The translations under genes were made by a program, and so were the position numbers. Under the pieces are notes generated by a model, which saw only the letters and a list, made by a program, of their open reading frames with translations, had not been told where the DNA came from and made no database searches. A stretch of DNA of 14,008 bases from Chloroflexota bacterium (GTDB lineage: Bacteria > Chloroflexota > Dehalococcoidia > Lucifugimonadales > UBA3495), in NCBI GenBank assembly GCA_022561675.1, contig JADFQT010000030.1, positions 1 through 14,008 of the forward strand, read 5' to 3'. The number at the start of each line of letters is the position of its first letter. Within the stretch, counting starts at the first letter, position 1. This document shows, one piece after another, positions 6,686 through 12,184 of this stretch.

Positions 6686-7939
6686 ATGCTGGCTCTCCTG
6701 GGAGCAACCTTGATTGACGGAACCGGAGCGCCGGTGATCCCTGACTCCGCGGTATTGCTGAACGGTCAGCAGATCGAGGATGTGGGTCCGCGAGCGGCCG
6801 TGGCCTTGCCGCCCGACGTAGAGGTCATCGACGTTTCGGGCAAGACGCTGATGCCGGGCCTCATCGATTGCCACGATCATCTGGCGTCCCAGGGCTACGA
6901 CCTGGCCGGCCGCTGGGGCCTTACCGAACCTGGCTCCCTGCAACATTTGCGGACCGCCTACGTGCTGGCTCAAACCTTGGCCGCGGGATACACCTGCGTG
7001 CGAGACGCGGGCGGGTTGGACGCCGGCTTCAAGATGGCAGTCGAGGAAGGCCTGTACCCCGGCCCCCGGCTGGTCCTTTCGGTGGGCATCATCTCTCCCA
7101 CCGGCGGGTTGGCGGACCGGGTTAGCGGCTCCGGCCACGGCCATGTCCATTCTGATCCCCGGCTTCCCTCCGGAGTGGCCGATGGTGTCGATGCCATCCG
7201 CGCCAAGGTGAGAGAAATGGTCCGGGTCGGCGCCGACGTCATAAAATTCGCCACCACCGGCGGTGCCAGCTCGCGCCCCGGCCACGGCCCCCTGGACATC
7301 GAATACACGCCCGAAGAAACCAAGGCGCTGATTCAAGAAGCCCAGAGTTTGGGGCGCAAAACCATGTGCCACGCCGTGGGAGGCCCGGGCCTGCGTATGG
7401 GAATCGAGGCGGGCGCGGGCTCGGTGGAGCATGGCTGCTACCTGGCCGAGGACCCCGACCTGGTGAAAATGATGGCCGACCAGGGAATTTTCCTGGTACC
7501 CACCTTCGAGGTATACGAATTCCACTCCACGGTAAGCGCTCCCCACATGCGGACCCGAGCCGAATCGCTGATGGAGATCCACCAGGAAAGCATGCAGCAG
7601 GCGTTGGCCGCCGGCGTGAAAGTCGTCGCCGGCACCGATGCCGGGGGCTTCGTCCACGGTGATAATGCCCGGGAGATCGAGCTTTTGGTGGAACGGGGCA
7701 TGTCCAATATGCAGGCAATACAGGCCGCCACCGGTTGGGCCGCCGAATGCGCTGGGTTGGGGCGGGAAATTGGGACCATAGCCCGGGGGAAATTGGCCGA
7801 CTTGCTGGTGATTGACGGCGACCCCTTAAAGGATATCGCTATACTGCGACAGCAAGAAAAGATTATGCTGGTGATAAAAGACGGCGAGGTCTGCATCGAC
7901 CAGCGGCCGGCGGCCGTTCCCGAGATGGCCAGATCCTAG
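6686..7939 (+). CDS. Metal-dependent amidohydrolase (imidazolonepropionase/prolidase-like)
   Basis: A 417-residue amidohydrolase-superfamily enzyme, probably cytoplasmic because no signal peptide is seen. The N-terminal beta-sandwich strand (GATLIDGTGAPVI) leads into the metal motif GLIDCHDHL (H63, H65). Further ligands are the lysine likely to be carboxylated in ADVIKFATTGG (K187), H229 in MCHAVGG, H249 in GSVEHGC and the catalytic D318 in AGTDAGG. The C-terminus has the usual IGTIARGKLADLLVIDGDPL. This set fits the binuclear subgroup that includes Xaa-Pro dipeptidases and related peptide or N-acyl amino-acid hydrolases. The exact substrate cannot be read from the sequence. The start at 6686 has GGAGGT (6675-6680) 5 bases upstream. 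It precedes trmD by 79 bp, on the same strand, with no functional link evident. Confidence 0.9.
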   Translation: MLALLGATLIDGTGAPVIPDSAVLLNGQQIEDVGPRAAVALPPDVEVIDVSGKTLMPGLIDCHDHLASQGYDLAGRWGLTEPGSLQHLRTAYVLAQTLAAGYTCVRDAGGLDAGFKMAVEEGLYPGPRLVLSVGIISPTGGLADRVSGSGHGHVHSDPRLPSGVADGVDAIRAKVREMVRVGADVIKFATTGGASSRPGHGPLDIEYTPEETKALIQEAQSLGRKTMCHAVGGPGLRMGIEAGAGSVEHGCYLAEDPDLVKMMADQGIFLVPTFEVYEFHSTVSAPHMRTRAESLMEIHQESMQQALAAGVKVVAGTDAGGFVHGDNAREIELLVERGMSNMQAIQAATGWAAECAGLGREIGTIARGKLADLLVIDGDPLKDIAILRQQEKIMLVIKDGEVCIDQRPAAVPEMARS

Positions 7940-8018
7940 GCATTCTTCAGCCCTCCCATCTTAATTCCACCCACGGGCGGCCCATCGCTGCGGGGCGGGC
8001 ATACGGCCGCAAAAAGCT

Positions 8019-8792
8019 ATGCGATTCCATGTCCTGACCCTCTTTCCCCAGGCCTTTCAGTCCCCCATCGAGCACGGTAGGCTGGGACGCGCCAGCAGCC
8101 GGGAACTCCTCTCCATCCAGATTACCGACATTCGCGCCTACACCCACGACAGGCATAGCTCGGCCGACGACTACCAGTTCGGCGGCGGCTCGGGAATGGT
8201 TCTCAAACCCGAACCGATCTTTGAGGCGGCGGAAGACGTTTTATCCGGCTACACCGAGGACCTAAGGTCCCAAATTCCGATAATACTTCTCTCTCCCCAG
8301 GGACAGGTCCTCAACCAAGAGATGGCCAGGGAGCTGGCCAATTACCCGGCCTTGGTTCTGATTTGCGGTCATTACGCTGGGGTTGATGAAAGGGTTCGCC
8401 AGAATCTGGCAGCCCGCGAGATTAGCATTGGCGATTATGTGCTTACCGGTGGGGAGCTGGCGGCCCTGGTCCTGATGGACGTGGTGGCCAGATTCGCGCC
8501 GGGAGTGGTTGGGTCCTCCGACAACGTAGAGGGAGACTCCATCACCTCGGGCTTGCTACAGCATCCTTTATATACCCGCCCGGCGGAATACCGGGGTATG
8601 GAGGTGCCCGAAATTCTGCGCTCCGGTCATCACGGCGAAATAGACTTGTGGCGCCGGCGGCAGGCCCTCAGCCGCACCCTGGCGCTCCGCCCCGACCTGC
8701 TGGCGAGGGCGGATTTGTCCAACTCCGACCTGGATTATCTCCAATCCCTGGGCTATGAGCCGGAACGGGACCTTGCGGAGGATGGCGGATAA
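8019..8792 (+). CDS. trmD: tRNA (guanine37-N1)-methyltransferase TrmD
   Basis: A 257-residue TrmD, the knotted SAM-dependent enzyme that methylates N1 of G37 in tRNAs reading CNN codons and so prevents frameshifting. Motifs in order are MRFHVLTLFPQAF (1-13), FGGGSGMVLKPEPIF (54-68), LSPQG (91-95), CGHYAGVDERV (116-126) and EISIGDYVLTGGELAAL (134-150). The catalytic pair corresponding to E. coli Arg154 and Asp169 is R158 and D173. The conserved PYGGG region reads YQFGGGSGM here, a mild departure. The start at 8019 has no clear Shine-Dalgarno. TrmD usually sits in an rpsP-rimM-trmD-rplS cluster. Here it lies between an amidohydrolase and a thioesterase, so the usual operon is broken in this organism. 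The gene appears intact. Confidence 0.96.
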   Translation: MRFHVLTLFPQAFQSPIEHGRLGRASSRELLSIQITDIRAYTHDRHSSADDYQFGGGSGMVLKPEPIFEAAEDVLSGYTEDLRSQIPIILLSPQGQVLNQEMARELANYPALVLICGHYAGVDERVRQNLAAREISIGDYVLTGGELAALVLMDVVARFAPGVVGSSDNVEGDSITSGLLQHPLYTRPAEYRGMEVPEILRSGHHGEIDLWRRRQALSRTLALRPDLLARADLSNSDLDYLQSLGYEPERDLAEDGG

Positions 8793-8797
8793 CCGGC

Positions 8798-9277
8798 ATG
8801 CCTAAGCAGGATTTCAAGTTCAAGACGCCGGTCCGGGTGCGTTGGATGGAGGGGGATGCCCAGGGGATAGTCTTCAACGGCGCCTATCTTGGCTACCTGG
8901 AAATCGCTCAAGCCGAGTATTTCCGAAATCTGGGCTTCAGCATCTACCAGATAGCCAGGGCCGGCTATTTCGACACCGCGGTAGTCAAAACCACCCTGGA
9001 GTTCAAGGCTCCGGCCCGGGTTGACCAGATGCTGGACCTGTACGCCCGGGTGGCAGCCATTGGGACGACGAGCCTCACGCTGGAGGTAGAAATCTATCCG
9101 CAAGACTCAGACCAGCTTCTCACCAACATCCAGGCAATCTACGTGGGGTTCACTGCTCAAACCGGCGAGACCAGACCTGTCCCGGGGGAAATGCGGGCCC
9201 TGGTGGACCACTTTGAAGCGACTGGACAGGTGTTGCCGCTGACCGATTTTCCAGAGTTGGCCAGGGCAGCCTCATAA
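8798..9277 (+). CDS. 4HBT-type acyl-CoA thioesterase (YbgC-like)
   Basis: A 159-residue single hotdog-fold protein of the 4-hydroxybenzoyl-CoA thioesterase/YbgC group, expected to hydrolyse acyl-CoA thioesters in the cytoplasm. The signature is VRWMEGDAQGIVFNGAYLGY (14-33). D20 is at the catalytic aspartate position, followed by the GxVxNxxYL element. The C-terminal strands (TTLEFKAPARVDQMLDL and IQAIYVGFTAQTGETRPVP) fit the hotdog fold. The length is ordinary for the family, slightly long at the C-terminus. The ATG lies 5 bp after the trmD stop, so the two are probably cotranscribed. I see no good Shine-Dalgarno, consistent with reinitiation after trmD. The substrate is unknown. Confidence 0.88.
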   Translation: MPKQDFKFKTPVRVRWMEGDAQGIVFNGAYLGYLEIAQAEYFRNLGFSIYQIARAGYFDTAVVKTTLEFKAPARVDQMLDLYARVAAIGTTSLTLEVEIYPQDSDQLLTNIQAIYVGFTAQTGETRPVPGEMRALVDHFEATGQVLPLTDFPELARAAS

Positions 9278-9350
9278 AGGGTGTTTTAAAAGCCTGGTGT
9301 CTTGTCCGCGTTGGAATAGAGGGTTAGGTATTTCGGCGGAACGTTACAGA

Positions 9351-9429
9351 GCCCCTTCTCCCTTGATGGGAGAAGGTTGGGATGAGGGTGAAGCCCCCTC
9401 ACCTCACTCCTCTCTCCCAAGGGGCTGCG
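9351..9429. repeat. Dispersed hairpin repeat (CCTTCTCCC...GGGAGAAGG family)
   Basis: A perfect 9-bp stem, CCTTCTCCC (9354-9362) with GGGAGAAGG (9368-9376), has the loop TTGAT. It is followed by GTTGGGATGAGGGTGA and then CCCCCTCACCTCAC, which forms a second arm (TGAGGG/CCCTCA). The consensus is a type of intergenic palindromic repeat familiar from many bacterial genomes. Lying between convergent genes, it could act as a two-way transcription end. Confidence 0.7.
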
Positions 9430-9538
9430 AGGATGCCGACCCCAGGACATTCATTCACCTTGAACCAAGAAGCCAATGACCATTTTAAACACACTGGTAG
9501 GTTGGCAGCTTTGAGAGGACGTTTGACAAGCAGCGCTT

Positions 9539-9566
9539 CATGGTTCGACAGGTTCACCACGAACGG
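9539..9566. repeat. Dispersed repeat of the GGTTCGACAGG-TCACCACGAACGG type
   Basis: The stretch runs CATGGTTCGACAGGTTCACC and then ACGAACGG. Its reverse complement (CCGTTCGTGGTGA-CCTGTCGAACC) is a very common intergenic repeat in many bacterial genomes. A decayed relative, TAGTCCTGAACTTGTTGGAT, follows at about 9594. Confidence 0.6.
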
Positions 9567-9722
9567 TTAAAGAACCTAAAGAACCCCCTAGGATAGTCCT
9601 GAACTTGTTGGATAACAGTCCACCCGGAGTACAAGGGCTTTGGGATAATTACCAATTGGATGGCAGGGTGCGCCTAGAGGGTAGTAAAGGGGAGAAGGTG
9701 ACGCGGCCGAGGCGCGGTTACC

Positions 9723-10637
9723 TCAGACCATGAACACCGGCGCGTCGTCCCGGTTAATTCGGGTCTCATCACCAATGCCCAGACGTAGGAATTTGGGCAG
9801 CGAAAACATGCCGCAGTGCCCTTCCCCGTCGTAAAACCGGAGAGATTTGCTCAGGCGCCGGTCGATAAGGCCGTCCACTCGGTCCGGGGTTGCCATATGG
9901 GGAAGTTCAGTGTCCGAAGCCAGCGTGAATCCCCAGAGGGTCTGAAAAGAAGGCACGTGCACCTGGTAGGGCATGGTGTAACTAAACACCTGGCTCAGGG
10001 TATTGAAGATGGTGGTGAAGCACTCCTGAAAGCTGATGAGCCCGGCCGGACCCGATTGGGTGACCAGGATACCATCGGGTTTCAACCTGGATTTGGTTAT
10101 CTGGTAAAACTCCTGGGTATACAGCAGGCCGGCCGTACCTCCTTCCAACGGGTCGACCAGGTCCATGATCATGACGTCAAACCGCTCTTCGGTGTTTTGC
10201 AAATACGCTCGGGCATCTTCGTGGTGCAGCGCAACCCGAGGATCATCGAAGCTGCCCTGGTGATGGTTGGGCAAATACTCCCGGCACAGATCCACCACCT
10301 CTCGGTCCAGATCCACCATCACCGCCTGGCTAACAGAATGGTGGGCCAGTACCTCTCTCAGGGTTCCCCCCTCACCGCCGCCGGCAATGAATACTCGCTT
10401 CGGATCGGGGTGCATCAGCATTCCGGGGTGGACTAGGGACTCGTGATAGATGTGCTCATCCCGTTCGGTGGACTGGGTCTTGCCGTCCAGCACCAAGCTC
10501 CTACCATAGATATCCGACCCCAGCACTTCGACCTGCTGGAATTGGGTCCTCCCCGAGTAAAACACCTCCCGCACCTTTAGCATGACGATCAAGTCCGGGT
10601 AGATGGTCTCCAGCTGCCATTTTCCTGAAACGTCCAT
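9723..10637 (-). CDS. speE: Aminopropyltransferase (spermidine/thermospermine synthase family)
   Basis: A 304-residue aminopropyltransferase that moves an aminopropyl group from decarboxylated SAM to a polyamine acceptor. Landmarks are QSTERDEHIYHESLVHPGM (55-73), the nucleotide loop AGGGEGGTLREVL (85-97), VMVDLD (107-112), EDARAYL (140-146) and the catalytic region MDLVDPLEGG (158-167), with D159 as the likely catalytic aspartate. The elements DPLEGG, VTQSGPAG (192-199) and YQVHVPSFQTLWGF (224-237) resemble plant ACL5-type thermospermine synthases more than classical SpeE. Other stretches (STERDEHIYHE, NTEERFDV) recall the Thermus agmatine/triamine aminopropyltransferase. The acceptor is therefore uncertain: putrescine, agmatine or spermidine. 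It is downstream of speD with a 33-bp gap holding a GCCGG/CCGGC hairpin, so the two form an operon. Only a weak AGG precedes the ATG. Confidence 0.9.
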   Translation of the reverse strand: MDVSGKWQLETIYPDLIVMLKVREVFYSGRTQFQQVEVLGSDIYGRSLVLDGKTQSTERDEHIYHESLVHPGMLMHPDPKRVFIAGGGEGGTLREVLAHHSVSQAVMVDLDREVVDLCREYLPNHHQGSFDDPRVALHHEDARAYLQNTEERFDVMIMDLVDPLEGGTAGLLYTQEFYQITKSRLKPDGILVTQSGPAGLISFQECFTTIFNTLSQVFSYTMPYQVHVPSFQTLWGFTLASDTELPHMATPDRVDGLIDRRLSKSLRFYDGEGHCGMFSLPKFLRLGIGDETRINRDDAPVFMV

Positions 10638-10670
10638 AACCTGCCCGCTGGCCGGGGAAATCCGGCGACT

Positions 10671-11036
10671 TTAGTGGGTTACCGCCTCGGTGAAAAGGCC
10701 GCGTCTGACCTCGGTTAGTTGCGGAGCTTGGGATTCAAATCTCTGGATTAGCAGTTCTGCGGCTTCGGAAGGACGGAAGGAAGACCCGCAGGTGAAGATG
10801 TCGGCCGCGGCGTAATTGAACTCTGGCCAGGTATGAATCGAGATATGAGACTCAGCAATGGAGAGAATGCCGGTTACCCCCTGGGGAGCAAAGCGGTGGA
10901 AGGACTCGCCTACTACGTGAGCGCCCAATTGCTGGGCGGTTTGGAACAGAGCCTCGCGGATGTATTCCAGGTCATCAAGAAGCGCGGGGTTACACTCCTT
11001 GAGTTCCAGCAAAAGATGAAGACCTAAAACATTCAA
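10671..11036 (-). CDS. speD: S-adenosylmethionine decarboxylase proenzyme
   Basis: A 121-residue bacterial-type (class 1b) AdoMet decarboxylase proenzyme. It cleaves itself between E62 and S63 in AESHISIHTWPE, making a pyruvoyl cofactor at the new alpha-chain N-terminus. H68 and C83 (DIFTCG) are the expected processing and catalytic residues. The product, decarboxylated SAM, is the aminopropyl donor for the enzyme encoded next in the operon. The start is a TTG at 11036. A TGA lies directly upstream in frame, so no earlier start is possible, and AAGGAGG (11045-11051) sits 8 bases upstream, a strong ribosome-binding site. Length and motifs are complete. Confidence 0.95.
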   Translation of the reverse strand: MNVLGLHLLLELKECNPALLDDLEYIREALFQTAQQLGAHVVGESFHRFAPQGVTGILSIAESHISIHTWPEFNYAAADIFTCGSSFRPSEAAELLIQRFESQAPQLTEVRRGLFTEAVTH

Positions 11037-11044
11037 TCACCCGT

Positions 11045-11051
11045 CCTCCTT
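11045..11051 (-). promoter_or_regulatory. Strong Shine-Dalgarno supporting the TTG start of speD
   Basis: AAGGAGG on the minus strand, 8 bases before the TTG at 11036. The nearby ATG (AATGTTTTAG) is out of frame and meets a stop at once, so the TTG is the real start. Confidence 0.85.
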
Positions 11052-11086
11052 ATCTCTTGGGTTGCCAGTCATTTTAACGATTTCCA

Positions 11087-11115
11087 ATTCTATATGCTTA
11101 CCCGGAGCTTATCAA
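11087..11115 (-). promoter_or_regulatory. Likely speD-speE promoter
   Basis: On the minus strand TTGATA (11110-11115) and TAGAAT (11087-11092) are separated by 17 bases, each one mismatch from the sigma-70 consensus. Transcription would begin near 11080, leaving a leader of about 45 bases. Confidence 0.55.
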
Positions 11116-11141
11116 TACCCCGGAGCTTGCTAATATCCCGG
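11101..11141. repeat. Tandem 18-bp repeats over the speD -35 region
   Basis: CCCGGAGCTTATCAATAC (11101-11118) is followed by CCCGGAGCTTGCTAATAT (11119-11136) and a partial CCCGG (11137-11141). The two full units agree at 14 of 18 positions. The first overlaps the spacer and -35 hexamer of the candidate speD promoter, so they may be operator sites. Confidence 0.6.
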
Positions 11142-11200
11142 TCCAGACCCCTGCCAAGAGTTTGAGCTCCGCCTGCCCCTGTTCCGGCGACCGAACACCA

Positions 11201-11229
11201 TTGACGGACTCTTCCCGCCCGGATAAAAT
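11201..11229 (+). promoter_or_regulatory. Likely promoter of the PHP gene
   Basis: TTGACG (11201-11206) and TAAAAT (11224-11229) are separated by exactly 17 bases, each one mismatch from consensus. The expected start of transcription, about 11236, is only a few bases before the ATG at 11241. Confidence 0.6.
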
Positions 11230-11240
11230 CTGGACGCGCG

Positions 11241-11936
11241 ATGGCACGATTGTTCGATCTCCACATCCACACGACCAAAGGCAGCGCCGACAGCAGCCTA
11301 TTACCGGAGGATCTGATTCTGGAGGCGGAACGGCTGGGCTTGAGGGGCCTGTGCATCACCGAGCACAGCGGACCCTGGGACCGGCACGAGTTTCAGCGGT
11401 TCGCCAGCCGGCATAGCGTGGTCTTGGTGCGGGCGATGGAAGTCGACACGGACATGGGCCACATGCTGGCCTTTGGCCTGGACCAGTATCAGCCCGGCTT
11501 CCATCGCGCGGAGGAACTCTGCCGCGTTGCCCGGTCCCTCGGGGGGTTTGTGGTTTCCGCCCACCCCTTTCGCGGGGTTTTGGGTAAGCACATGGCCGAG
11601 CGTCCCTACCTTTACCGCTCCCTGCCGGACCCGATTCCCGACACACCGGAAAGCGCCCTGGACCATCCGGTATTCCGGCTGGCCGATGCCATAGAGGTCG
11701 CGAACGGCGGGACGGCCGATGAAGAGAATGAGTTCGCGATGAAGGTAGCGGGTCTCCTGGGTTTGGCGGTAACCGGCGGCAGCGATGCCCATTCGGTCCA
11801 CGGGCTGGGGAAATTCGTCACCGCCTTTCGGGACGAAATTTATAGCGAGGCCGAGTTCTTGAAGGCCCTCCATGAGGGGACTTTCTTTCCGGCGGTGGGC
11901 CTGAGGCAAGGCAGGCTGCGGCCCTACTCAGTCTAG
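11241..11936 (+). CDS. PHP-domain metal-dependent phosphoesterase
   Basis: A 231-residue stand-alone PHP (polymerase and histidinol phosphatase) domain protein, a family of trinuclear-metal phosphoesterases. The ligand motifs are DLHIHT (H8, H10), ITEHSG (E41, H42), MEVD (E67), GHML (H74), SAHPF (H108) and GGSDAH (D182, H184), so the full set appears present. Small PHP proteins of this type include 3',5'-nucleoside bisphosphate phosphatases and histidinol phosphatases; the substrate here is not determined. No polymerase domain is attached. The gene is divergent from speD, with a 204-bp shared control region. No Shine-Dalgarno precedes the ATG, and the likely promoter lies so close that the message may be nearly leaderless. 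Confidence 0.88.
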   Translation: MARLFDLHIHTTKGSADSSLLPEDLILEAERLGLRGLCITEHSGPWDRHEFQRFASRHSVVLVRAMEVDTDMGHMLAFGLDQYQPGFHRAEELCRVARSLGGFVVSAHPFRGVLGKHMAERPYLYRSLPDPIPDTPESALDHPVFRLADAIEVANGGTADEENEFAMKVAGLLGLAVTGGSDAHSVHGLGKFVTAFRDEIYSEAEFLKALHEGTFFPAVGLRQGRLRPYSV

Positions 11937-12055
11937 TTTGATCTGGAGCGGGCTTACTCGAAACAGGTCCGGGGAAGTAGGTTTTCCTATAAACAGGCAG
12001 GCCCGGTGAATCACGGTCGCGGGTTTGGGATCAATTGGAGTTGGGAGGTGCGACG

Positions 12056-12184
12056 ATGCGGTTACATGAACTCTGGGCCGGTGCTCTTAACCCCAACAGT
12101 TGCTCGGTACCGGATACCCTTTGTCGGATACCCTTTGACGGGTTTCCGGCCCGGAATATTGCCCCCAAATATCGCCCTAATTAG
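12056..12184 (+). CDS. Possible 42-residue leader ORF before dinG
   Basis: An ATG at 12056 stands 7 bases after GGAGG (within GGGAGGTG, 12043-12050), the best translation signal in this 250-bp gap. The frame encodes 42 residues beginning MRLHELWAGALNPNS, with two cysteines and no recognised family. It ends at TAG (12182-12184), which directly abuts the ATGATG of the exonuclease-helicase gene in the same reading frame. It may be a translational-coupling leader, the true N-terminus of the next gene with one amber codon (natural or a sequence error), or chance. A 14-bp tandem repeat (12111-12138) lies inside it, and because 14 is not a multiple of 3 it weakens the case for long-conserved coding. 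Confidence 0.35.
   Translation: MRLHELWAGALNPNSCSVPDTLCRIPFDGFPARNIAPKYRPN
12111..12138. repeat. Tandem 14-bp direct repeat upstream of dinG
   Basis: CGGATACCCTTTGT (12111-12124) is followed directly by CGGATACCCTTTGA (12125-12138), 13 of 14 bases alike. Confidence 0.75.

Larger units (their letters stand above)
9278..9722. other. Intergenic region with dispersed repeats, no gene
   Basis: This spacer separates the convergent thioesterase and speE genes. No protein-coding signal is convincing on either strand. It contains a hairpin repeat at 9354-9376 with flanking GAGGGTGA/CCTCAC elements, a palindrome-family element at 9539-9566 and a weaker relative around 9593-9616. Confidence 0.6.

Noticed and set aside
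6584..7657. A 357-codon open frame on the minus strand opposite the amidohydrolase
   Set aside because: It lies wholly antisense to a gene with complete catalytic motifs, has an unusual His/Gly/Arg-rich composition and no family resemblance. It is a shadow of GC-rich codon usage.
11301..11909. A 202-codon minus-strand frame opposite the PHP gene
   Set aside because: It is antisense to a gene with a full PHP motif set, and the translation has no family features.
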